Below are positions 57,611-64,000 of a stretch of DNA of 64,000 nt, one piece after another. The stretch is from the NCBI RefSeq assembly GCF_039530285.1, contig NZ_BAAAOK010000001.1, positions 1 to 64,000 on the forward strand, given 5' to 3'. Made by a program: the position numbers and the translations under genes. The stretch is from Actinomadura_C alba. Lineage in GTDB: Bacteria; Actinomycetota; Actinomycetes; Streptosporangiales; Streptosporangiaceae. Position 1 is the first letter of the stretch. Each line of letters starts with the position of its first letter. The notes beneath the pieces are model-generated. The model searched no databases. It saw only the letters and a list, made by a program, of their open reading frames with translations, and was not told where the DNA came from.

Positions 57611-58669
57611 TCAGTGTCGGGGGCGGGTGCTCTGCGTGGGCAGCGGGCGCAGTGCCGACCATCGCTCCATCACGCGTACGGCCAGGGCCGCGCTGAGCCC
57701 GCCGAGCGCGTTCAGCCGCTCGTGGTCGCGGGTCAGGCCGGCCACCACGCGAAGACGGTGGACGAGGCGTTCCCTGGCGGAGACGTCGCCCCAGTGGAAA
57801 TCCTCCACCGGCACCCGGGCGAGATGGTCGGCGGACTCGCGGTGGGCGCGTTCGACGAGTGCGTCGCCACGGATGAGCCAGCCGGCGCAGGCGTCGGCGA
57901 GGTCGCCGGGAACATCCGTGCCCGTGCTGTCGCGCCAGGTGGCGCGGTAGACCTCCTCGGCCTCCGCGAGCGGCGGACCCGTGACCGACATCGCGCACCA
58001 GCAGGTCGGGAAGCCGATACGCAGGTAGGCGAGTTCGACCAGGCCGTTGCCCAGCGACGCCTGCTCGAAGTCGACGAACCGCACGCCGGTGGCGGTGTGC
58101 AGGTCGTTGCCCGGGCAGGGGTCTCCGTGCAGCAGCGCATGGTGGCCCGCCGGGTCGAGCCGGTCGAGCAGCCCAGCGAGTTCGTCCGGCACGCTGGACG
58201 GGACCTGGACGTCGAGCACCCTGGCGAAGGCCAGGAACGACTCGGCGTCGGCGGCCGTCGGCCGGGACCACGCGGGGAGCGCGCCCTTGTCGGCCGGCCC
58301 GGTCAGCGCGTGCAACCGGGCGAGTGACTCGGCGTAACCGAGCAGCCAGTCGCCGTGCGCGCCGCGATCGTCAAGGTGCTCCAGGACCATCACGCGTGAG
58401 GCCGGATCCGTCGCGAGCAGTGCGGGCGCGACGGCCGGCCGGGCCGCACGCGACGCGAGCCGCAGGGCGGCGACCTCGCGCGCGTAACGCGCATCCGCGT
58501 CGGGCCCGGTTCCGCCTCCGTCGGCGACCTGCTTGACGATCGCCCGGGCGCCACCGCGCAACCCGACCCTCCACACCCGCGAACGCGGGCTGCTCTCCAG
58601 GAGCACTGCCTCCGTGGGCGAGCCCACACGGGAACGCAACTCATCGCTGATCGGCACCTGGGACGGCAT
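57611..58669 (-). CDS. Phosphotransferase (APH/choline-kinase fold)
   Basis: The 352-residue product has the ATP-site ARAIVKQVADGG, the catalytic loop HHALLHGDPCPGNDLHTATG and the following FVDFEQASLGNGLVELAYLR, the metal-binding DFE motif. Members phosphorylate aminoglycosides, choline, homoserine or macrolides; sequence alone does not say which. The ATG at 58669 is consistent with the fold. No resistance cluster signature is adjacent. Confidence 0.85.
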   Translation of the reverse strand: MPSQVPISDELRSRVGSPTEAVLLESSPRSRVWRVGLRGGARAIVKQVADGGGTGPDADARYAREVAALRLASRAARPAVAPALLATDPASRVMVLEHLDDRGAHGDWLLGYAESLARLHALTGPADKGALPAWSRPTAADAESFLAFARVLDVQVPSSVPDELAGLLDRLDPAGHHALLHGDPCPGNDLHTATGVRFVDFEQASLGNGLVELAYLRIGFPTCWCAMSVTGPPLAEAEEVYRATWRDSTGTDVPGDLADACAGWLIRGDALVERAHRESADHLARVPVEDFHWGDVSARERLVHRLRVVAGLTRDHERLNALGGLSAALAVRVMERWSALRPLPTQSTRPRH

Positions 58670-58769
58670 GACGATCAGCCTAGGCGCGAGATCCCGGTCA
58701 CTGAGACCGGCCGGTGGTCCATCACCACCGGCCGGTCCGGCAGGCCGCCCTCGCACGGTGCGGTATCGG

Positions 58770-60188
58770 TCAGGGCAGCAGCAGCCCCCAGTAGAAGGCC
58801 CAGGGGAGGAACACCGCTCCCCCGGAGAGCAGCAGTCCCAGCCGGACACGTTCGCCGCGCGGAACCCTCGCGGCGGTGCGGCGCCACGCCACGGCGGTCG
58901 CGATGCCGGCGGCGATGGCGGCCACGGCGAGCCCCTGCAGCGCGAGCCACGGCAGGGGCCGGCCGGCGAATACGGGCCCGGGGTCCGGGGAGCGTCCCGC
59001 TGCCATCAGATAGAAGAGGTAGAAGAACACACCGATCACGGCGGCCAGTCCCCCTCCGGCCAGCAGCCGGGCCCACCGGCTCACCGGGCGCGTCCTCCGC
59101 CCGCGCAGCCGCCGCACCAGAGCCACCAGCGGATACGCGGTGAACGCCACGACGAACAGCACGAACGCCGCGAGCTGCGTCCAGGCCGACTCCCACCACG
59201 CCGACGGCGGCGCCTCGATGCTCGGGTCGTCCTGCTGCGGCGGCGTCGGGGCGTCGGCGTTCGGAAGACGGCCGCTCGTCACGTCACGGACCCACGAGCC
59301 GACCAGCTCGGCGTACCCGGGCGCCAGCGCCGGGCCTCGGGTGACGCCCCCATCGGGACTTTCGTGCGCCCCGTGGTCGGCGCCGGCGAAGAAGCGGAAC
59401 GTGTAGTGGGTGTTGCCGCCCCGCCGCAGAGCCCGCGCGAAGAGCGGAGGATTGTCCTCGGGCGGCGTCTGCAGGTCACGGGCACCCCATACGCCGAGCA
59501 GCGGCTGCCGTACCCGCGCCAGAACGCCCTCGGCGTCGAAGTACGCCTCGGCGAACAGTCCCGCGTCACCGCCCAGCCGGGTGAAGTTGCGCTTCCCATG
59601 GTCGATCACCGAGCCCGACACGCCCTCCCGGCGGAGCGAGGAGGTCTCGTTCCAGAGTTGCTGCCGGATCGGCGTCATCGCGTTGCCGCCCACCACGATG
59701 ACGAACGCCACCTCGGTGGACCGGGAGGCCGCGAGCGGTGCGACCCAGCCGCCCTCGCTGAGCCCCCAGACGCCCACCTTCGCCGGGTCGACGCCGGGCC
59801 GGGCGCGCAGCGCACGGACGGCCCCGAGCGCGTCGTCGGCGAGTTCGGAATATGAGCGGCGGAAATTGCTGTACCCCACGGACCTCTTGTCGTAGATCAG
59901 GGTCGCGACGCCCTGCCGCGCGAACTCCGTGGCCTCGGTGAGCAGGTGGTCACGCGGCACCCCGGCGCCGGAGCCGGTGACCAGCACGACGCCCGGCCGG
60001 GGCGTCCCCGCCTTCGCCGGCGCCAGGACAGTGCCGTGCAGGGTCAGCCCGCCGAATCCCGGGAAGCTCACGTCGGTGGAGGTCAGGCCGGCCGGTGCCG
60101 GGATCGCCGGGCCCGCGGACGCCCCGGCGGGCGCCATGCCCAAGGCCCCGAAGAGGAGTGCCGACACGACGGTGATTGCTGTCTTCAT
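58770..60188 (-). CDS. Exported alpha/beta hydrolase with C-terminal membrane domain
   Basis: The 472-residue product has a signal peptide (MKTAITVVSALLFGALGMAP), an alpha/beta hydrolase domain with nucleophile motif VGVWGLSEGGWVAPLAA and a late acid/histidine pair (AGADHGAH), then a C-terminal module of four or so membrane helices. The fusion places the catalytic domain outside the membrane. It is divergent from an ArsR gene, with symmetrical sites in the 79-base gap, suggesting that the regulator represses it. Confidence 0.83.
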   Translation of the reverse strand: MKTAITVVSALLFGALGMAPAGASAGPAIPAPAGLTSTDVSFPGFGGLTLHGTVLAPAKAGTPRPGVVLVTGSGAGVPRDHLLTEATEFARQGVATLIYDKRSVGYSNFRRSYSELADDALGAVRALRARPGVDPAKVGVWGLSEGGWVAPLAASRSTEVAFVIVVGGNAMTPIRQQLWNETSSLRREGVSGSVIDHGKRNFTRLGGDAGLFAEAYFDAEGVLARVRQPLLGVWGARDLQTPPEDNPPLFARALRRGGNTHYTFRFFAGADHGAHESPDGGVTRGPALAPGYAELVGSWVRDVTSGRLPNADAPTPPQQDDPSIEAPPSAWWESAWTQLAAFVLFVVAFTAYPLVALVRRLRGRRTRPVSRWARLLAGGGLAAVIGVFFYLFYLMAAGRSPDPGPVFAGRPLPWLALQGLAVAAIAAGIATAVAWRRTAARVPRGERVRLGLLLSGGAVFLPWAFYWGLLLP

Positions 60189-60206
60189 GGCGCAGACGGT
60201 AGACCA

Positions 60207-60240
60207 CAGAGAAACCTCTGCAAAGAGTTCTCTGCAAAGA
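60207..60240. promoter_or_regulatory. Probable ArsR operator
   Basis: CAGAG-AAAC-CTCTG (60207-60220) is a perfect inverted repeat, and CTCTGCAAAGA occurs twice (60216-60226 and 60230-60240) as a direct repeat with 14-base spacing. The site lies between the hydrolase and ArsR genes. Confidence 0.7.
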
Positions 60241-60267
60241 TCCTTCTGTAGTACTAGACTGCTCGTC

Positions 60268-60834
60268 ATGAAGGACGATGCCGAGCCGGTCATCCTGGAC
60301 GATCCGGGACGCCTCAAAGCCCTGAGTCATCCCCTGCGCCGGCGGATCCTGCACCGGCTCCGCGCGCACGGCCCCGCCACGTCCACGACCATCGGCGAAG
60401 TGCTCGGCGCCAACACCGGCACGACCAGTTACCACCTGCGGCAGCTCGAGAAGTACGGCTTCATCGAGGAGATCGCCGAACGGTCCGCCGGCCGCGAGCG
60501 CTGGTGGCGCAGCGCTCAGGGCCCCCGCGACCTGCGCACGCCCCCCGCCGAGGCACTGAGCCCCGAGGACCGGCCCCTCCTCGCCGAGCTGCTACGGCTG
60601 GGGCATGCCGAGGACATGGAACTGCTCGGCAGGCTGCCCGAGTCGTACGCGCGGGACCGCGCCTGGGCGATGCTCTCGCGCGGATTCACCCACATGACCG
60701 AGGAGGGGCTGGCCGAATTCTTCGAGGCCTACATCCGCCTCCTGCGGCAACACGGCCACAGCCGCGAGGACGCACCCCCCGGCGCCCGCCCCGTCAACAT
60801 CCGCCTCTTCACCCTGCCCGCCGACGAGGACTGA
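60268..60834 (+). CDS. ArsR-family (winged HTH) regulator
   Basis: The 188-residue product has DDPGRLKALSHPLRRRILHR and the recognition segment TTIGEVLGANTGTTSYHLRQ then LEKYGFIEEIAERSAGRERW, typical of ArsR/helix_turn_helix-20 type regulators lacking metal-binding cysteines. It probably senses a small molecule related to the divergent hydrolase. The C-terminal half is helical with an aspartate- and proline-rich end. Confidence 0.9.
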   Translation: MKDDAEPVILDDPGRLKALSHPLRRRILHRLRAHGPATSTTIGEVLGANTGTTSYHLRQLEKYGFIEEIAERSAGRERWWRSAQGPRDLRTPPAEALSPEDRPLLAELLRLGHAEDMELLGRLPESYARDRAWAMLSRGFTHMTEEGLAEFFEAYIRLLRQHGHSREDAPPGARPVNIRLFTLPADED

Positions 60835-60885
60835 GGGGCCCACCGGAGCCACGCCGGCGCCCTCGGGACGCCGGGCCGGCCCGGC

Positions 60886-61671
60886 TCAGCCCAGGAGGGC
60901 ACCGACCTCCTGGGCCGCCGCGAGCAGGCCGGGGGCGAACGACACCAGCTGGTCACGCGACACCAGGAAGGTCACCGTCGAGATGCTCACGCCGCCGACC
61001 ACGGACCCGCCGCGGTCGAAGACGGGCGCCCCGATGCAGCGGATGGTGGTCTCGTTCTCCTCGTCGTCGATCGCGTAGCCCTGCGCCCGGACCATGGCCA
61101 GTTCTTCGACGAGCCGCGCCGCATCGGTGATGGTGTTGGCGTTGCGGGCGGGCAGCCCGGTGGCGGCCACGACCGCCTTCACCTCTTCCTCCGACAGTTG
61201 GGACAGCACGCTCTTCCCGATGGCCGTGCAGTGCAGGGGAAGCCGCATGCCCACCCGTGACGCCATCCGGAAGGGCTGGTCCGCCTCCACTTTGTGCACA
61301 TAGACTGCGTGATTTCCGCTGCGCAGCGCCATATGTACGGTATGTCCGACTTCGGCGGCCAGGCCGGCCAGCACATCCCCGATTCCGGTGGTGCCGACCG
61401 CCTTGACCTCTTCGGCGAGCGCCAGCATGCGCGGACCGACCCGATACGTCCCATCACCCTCGTTCGCGATGAAGCCGAGCTCGCCGAGCGCGGCGAGGAT
61501 GCGGTGCACGCTCGCCTTGGGCACCCCCGCGTCCGTGGCGATGTCGCCGAGGCGCCGCGGACCGTCGCCTCCGACCGCGGCTTCCAGCACGTTGAGGGCC
61601 TTGCTCACCGCGTTCCCCGCCTTGGAGGAACGTCCGGCACGCTGGTCGCTTTCACCCGTAATTTCACCCAT
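60886..61671 (-). CDS. IclR-family regulator
   Basis: The 261-residue product has an N-terminal HTH (RRLGDIATDAGVPKASVHRI) and an IclR effector domain (VGHTVHMALRSGNHAVYVHK, RLPLHCTAIGKSVLSQLSEE and GYAIDDEENETTIRCIGAPV). The ATG at 61671 gives a natural start; an open frame reaches 61692. It is divergent from the aldehyde dehydrogenase/ABC operon and is its likely repressor. Confidence 0.92.
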   Translation of the reverse strand: MGEITGESDQRAGRSSKAGNAVSKALNVLEAAVGGDGPRRLGDIATDAGVPKASVHRILAALGELGFIANEGDGTYRVGPRMLALAEEVKAVGTTGIGDVLAGLAAEVGHTVHMALRSGNHAVYVHKVEADQPFRMASRVGMRLPLHCTAIGKSVLSQLSEEEVKAVVAATGLPARNANTITDAARLVEELAMVRAQGYAIDDEENETTIRCIGAPVFDRGGSVVGGVSISTVTFLVSRDQLVSFAPGLLAAAQEVGALLG

Positions 61672-61788
61672 TGACAGTCGGATCCTTCGCATCTAGTGTG
61701 CGAGCACATTCTATCAGGCGAGATACCATTCCGCATACTGGAACGCAGTAGGCGGACCTGCGGTCCGAAGCGACAAAGGAGTCGGACA

Positions 61789-63219
61789 TTGGGGAATATG
61801 CTGGTCGACGGGCAATCGGCGCCCGTCGTGAAGAGCATGCCGATCCACAATCCCGGCAGCGGAACACTGCTCGGCGAGATGCCGGTCGCCACCGAGGACC
61901 AGGCCCGGCAGGCGGTCGAGACCGCGCAGCGGGGGCGGCGCGAGATGGCGGCGATCCCCGCCCACGAGCGGGCCAGATTGCTGAACGCGGTCGCCGACGA
62001 GATCGAGCGGCGCAGCGATGAGCTGACCCGGTTGCTGGCCGCCGAGAACGGCAAGCCGATCCGGCAGACCCGCGAAGAGGTCGCCGCGGCGATCCGGATC
62101 TTCCGCGGCTTCGCCGGTGAGGCGACCCGGGTGCTCGGGCGGCAGATCCCACTCGACGCGGTACCGGGTCTCGAGTCGCATCTGGCCTTCACGATCCGTG
62201 AGCCACTGGGCGTCATCGCGGCGATCGTACCGTTCAACTATCCGGTCGAGCTCTACGCGCACAAGGCCGCGGCGGCGCTGGCGGCGGGCAACGCGGTGAT
62301 CGTGAAGCCACCGGAGAAGTGCCCCCTCACGCTGATGGCGATCGGCGGGATCGTCGAGGGCGTGGGCGTTCCCGCCGCGGCGCACCAGGTCGTCACCGGC
62401 GGCCCTGACCTCGCCCGGTTCCTGGCCGCCACCCCCGGCGTGCAGATGATCAGCCTGACCGGCAGTACGGCGGCGGGCAAGGCCATCGCGGAGCTCGCGG
62501 CCGGGACTCTCAAGCGGACCCACTTGGAGCTCGGCGGAAACGACGCCCTGATCGTGTGCGCCGACGCCGATCTGGAGCGCGCGGCCGAGGCCGTGGTGCT
62601 CGGCCGGCTGGCCCGGGGCAACGGGCAGATCTGCTGCGCGGTCAAGCGGGTCTATGTAGAGGACGCGGTGTACGACACCTTCGCCGAGGCCCTGGAGGCC
62701 CAGGCCCGCGCGCTGGTCGTCGGCGACCAGCTGGAGGAGCCGACCGATGTGGGCCCTCTGATCACCGAGTCGGCCGCCGTGGCGGTCGCCGGCGCGGTGG
62801 AGGACGCGGTCGGCGCCGGCGCCCGCGTCGTGGTCGGGGGGCCGCGCGAGGGGGCTTTCGTGCCGCCGACCGTTCTCCTCGATGTCGCGCCACGCGCGAA
62901 GGCGGTGGACGAGGAGATCTTCGGTCCGGTGGCGCCGCTGCTGCGGGTCGGCGACCCGCTGGAGGCGGTCGAACTGGCCAACGAGTCTCCGTACGGCCTG
63001 CAGGCCGCGATCTTCACCAAGGACGTGTCGCGGGCGTTCTCGGTCGCGCGCCGGCTGGAGGTCGGCGGTGTCGTGATCAACGGCTCGACCGCGTTGCGCG
63101 CCGAGAACCTGCCCTTCGGCGGAGTGAAACTCACCGGCGGCGCGCGCGAAGGCCTGCATGACACGCTCCTGGACATGACCGAGCAGAAGACCATCATCGT
63201 GATGGACGGTATGGCGTGA
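61789..63219 (+). CDS. NAD(P)-dependent aldehyde dehydrogenase
   Basis: The 476-residue product has AIVPFNYPVELYAHKAAAAL, the nucleotide-binding VIVKPPEKCPLTL, the catalytic glutamate in HLELGGNDALIV, the catalytic cysteine in GNGQICCAVKRVYV and EEIFGPVAPLL. It oxidises an aldehyde to a carboxylate. The TTG at 61789 has AAAGGAG 7 bases upstream, better placed than the ATG at 61798. Its stop overlaps the GTG of the ABC ATPase gene, and an IclR gene is divergent, so the aldehyde probably derives from an imported sugar or polyol. Confidence 0.92.
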   Translation: MGNMLVDGQSAPVVKSMPIHNPGSGTLLGEMPVATEDQARQAVETAQRGRREMAAIPAHERARLLNAVADEIERRSDELTRLLAAENGKPIRQTREEVAAAIRIFRGFAGEATRVLGRQIPLDAVPGLESHLAFTIREPLGVIAAIVPFNYPVELYAHKAAAALAAGNAVIVKPPEKCPLTLMAIGGIVEGVGVPAAAHQVVTGGPDLARFLAATPGVQMISLTGSTAAGKAIAELAAGTLKRTHLELGGNDALIVCADADLERAAEAVVLGRLARGNGQICCAVKRVYVEDAVYDTFAEALEAQARALVVGDQLEEPTDVGPLITESAAVAVAGAVEDAVGAGARVVVGGPREGAFVPPTVLLDVAPRAKAVDEEIFGPVAPLLRVGDPLEAVELANESPYGLQAAIFTKDVSRAFSVARRLEVGGVVINGSTALRAENLPFGGVKLTGGAREGLHDTLLDMTEQKTIIVMDGMA

Positions 63220-64000
63220 CGCTCGAACTGCGAGGAGTGCACAAGGGATACGCCGGCGTGGAGGTCCTGCATGGCGTGGACCTCACCATCCGGGGCGGCG
63301 AGGTGCTCGCCATCGCGGGCGCCAACGGCGCCGGTAAGTCGACCCTCATCAAGGTGCTGGCCGGAGCCGAGCCACTGGACCGCGGAGAGATCATTCTCGA
63401 CGGCGAGCCCCTGACGCTGAACAGCCCCCAGGACGCGCACGCCCAGCGGTTCCGCACGGTCTACCAGGAGCTCAGCCTGGTGCCGCAGATGACGGTCACC
63501 GAGAACGTGCTGCTCGGCGCGCTGCCCACCTCACGAGGCCTGCTGAACTGGCCGGCCGCGCACGCCCGGGTACGGGCGCTGCTGGAGGAGATCGGCTTCG
63601 GTGACATCGACCCGCGGGCCCGCGCCGGGCGGCTGTCGGTGGCCCGGCAGCAGATGGTGGAGATCGCCAAGGCGCTCGCCGGGGAGCCGCGGCTGCTCGT
63701 CCTCGACGAGCCGTCCGCGGTGCTGGCCGGAGCCGACCTGGATCGGCTGTTCGACCTGATCAGGGCTCTGCGCGAGCGCGGTGTGGCCGTGGTCTACGTC
63801 TCGCACCGGCTGGCCGAGGTCATGGAGATCGCTGACCGGATCACCGTCATCAAGGACGGCCGGGTCGTCGAGACCATGACGCCGGCCGAGACCAGTGAGG
63901 ACCAGATCGTCGCGCTGATGGCCGGACGGCGGCTCGAACAGGTCTATCCCGACCGCGAGCCCTCGGACGGGCGGCCGCTGCTCGACGTCCGGGGGTTGTG
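63216..64000 (+). CDS. Sugar ABC transporter ATPase (RbsA/XylG-type), partial
   Basis: The open frame runs off the window (261 codons seen). The first ATPase half has Walker A AIAGANGAGKSTLIKVLAGA, the signature LSVARQQMVEIAKALAGEPR, Walker B LLVLDEPSAVLAG and VAVVYVSHRLAEVMEIADRI, and a linker (DREPSDGRPLLDVRG) that starts the expected second ATPase domain. This is the CUT2 duplicated ATPase type for ribose, xylose or similar. The GTG at 63216 overlaps the aldehyde dehydrogenase stop (GTGA). Confidence 0.93.
   Translation, partial: MTLELRGVHKGYAGVEVLHGVDLTIRGGEVLAIAGANGAGKSTLIKVLAGAEPLDRGEIILDGEPLTLNSPQDAHAQRFRTVYQELSLVPQMTVTENVLLGALPTSRGLLNWPAAHARVRALLEEIGFGDIDPRARAGRLSVARQQMVEIAKALAGEPRLLVLDEPSAVLAGADLDRLFDLIRALRERGVAVVYVSHRLAEVMEIADRITVIKDGRVVETMTPAETSEDQIVALMAGRRLEQVYPDREPSDGRPLLDVRGL

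Overview
The window is very GC-rich double-stranded bacterial DNA with actinomycete hallmarks: GTG/TTG starts and 1-4 base stop/start overlaps, DUF397 plus DUF5753 regulator pairs, DUF574-type methyltransferases, RsbW-like orphan ATPases, Tat lipoproteins, a TCGAAC-N4-GTTCGA SOS box and an HNH/DUF222 gene. The gene families point to a filamentous actinomycete, most likely Streptosporangiales or a relative; I cannot name a species from the sequence alone. It looks like a chromosomal, mostly accessory stretch without rRNA, tRNA, CRISPR or intact insertion sequences.

Layout. 0-5.5 kb: the start of an HNH/DUF222 gene under a LexA box, an ATP-dependent DNA ligase, a DUF5954 protein, a secreted M23 peptidase fused to a SapA-like domain, and a divergent HxlR/NAD(P)H-oxidoreductase pair. 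5.5-12.7 kb: a lipoprotein GH2 exo-glucosaminidase followed by a solute-binding protein and two sugar permeases without their own ATPase. 13-16.3 kb: a desaturase, a DapF-like epimerase and an unusual two-TM protein. 16.5-22.2 kb is the most remodelled part: two DUF397 paralogues, an XRE/DUF5753 regulator operon, relics, an anti-sigma-like ATPase, two tandem 19-residue peptide genes with their own promoter and hairpin terminator, and a duplicated tail of an Rpn-like nuclease gene. 22.3-26.8 kb: a WD40 propeller protein, a GNAT/ATP-grasp fusion and a membrane protein carrying an adenylation-enzyme C-terminal domain. 27-29.3 kb: a three-gene secreted/surface cluster resembling WxL/DUF916 systems of Firmicutes.

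29.3-42.7 kb holds ordinary metabolic and stress genes: an ArsR regulator, a DinB-like protein and an esterase; a NicO-type metal transporter and its exported partner; a purple-acid-phosphatase-like enzyme with an apparent nonsense mutation; NAD-dependent formate dehydrogenase with a LysR regulator; DNA polymerase IV with a perfect LexA box lying across its start codon; a Tat-exported phospholipase C-family enzyme; and an MFS carrier. 42.7-54 kb is rich in resistance and efflux genes: a HelD-like RNA polymerase recycling helicase, two DrrAB-type ABC exporters each next to a TetR or MarR regulator with a recognisable operator, and a TetR/MFS operon divergent from an FMN reductase.

54-64 kb: an anti-sigma-like ATPase overlapping a DUF574 methyltransferase, an unknown HTH-like protein followed by a second methyltransferase, a phosphotransferase, an alpha/beta hydrolase divergent from an ArsR regulator, and an IclR regulator divergent from an aldehyde dehydrogenase/sugar ABC ATPase operon that runs off the end.

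The best candidates for something undescribed are the two-peptide micro-operon (17.1-17.5 kb), the GNAT/ATP-grasp fusion with its overlapping adenylation-domain membrane protein (24.3-26.8 kb), and the WxL/DUF916-like cluster with a structured leader (27.1-29.3 kb).
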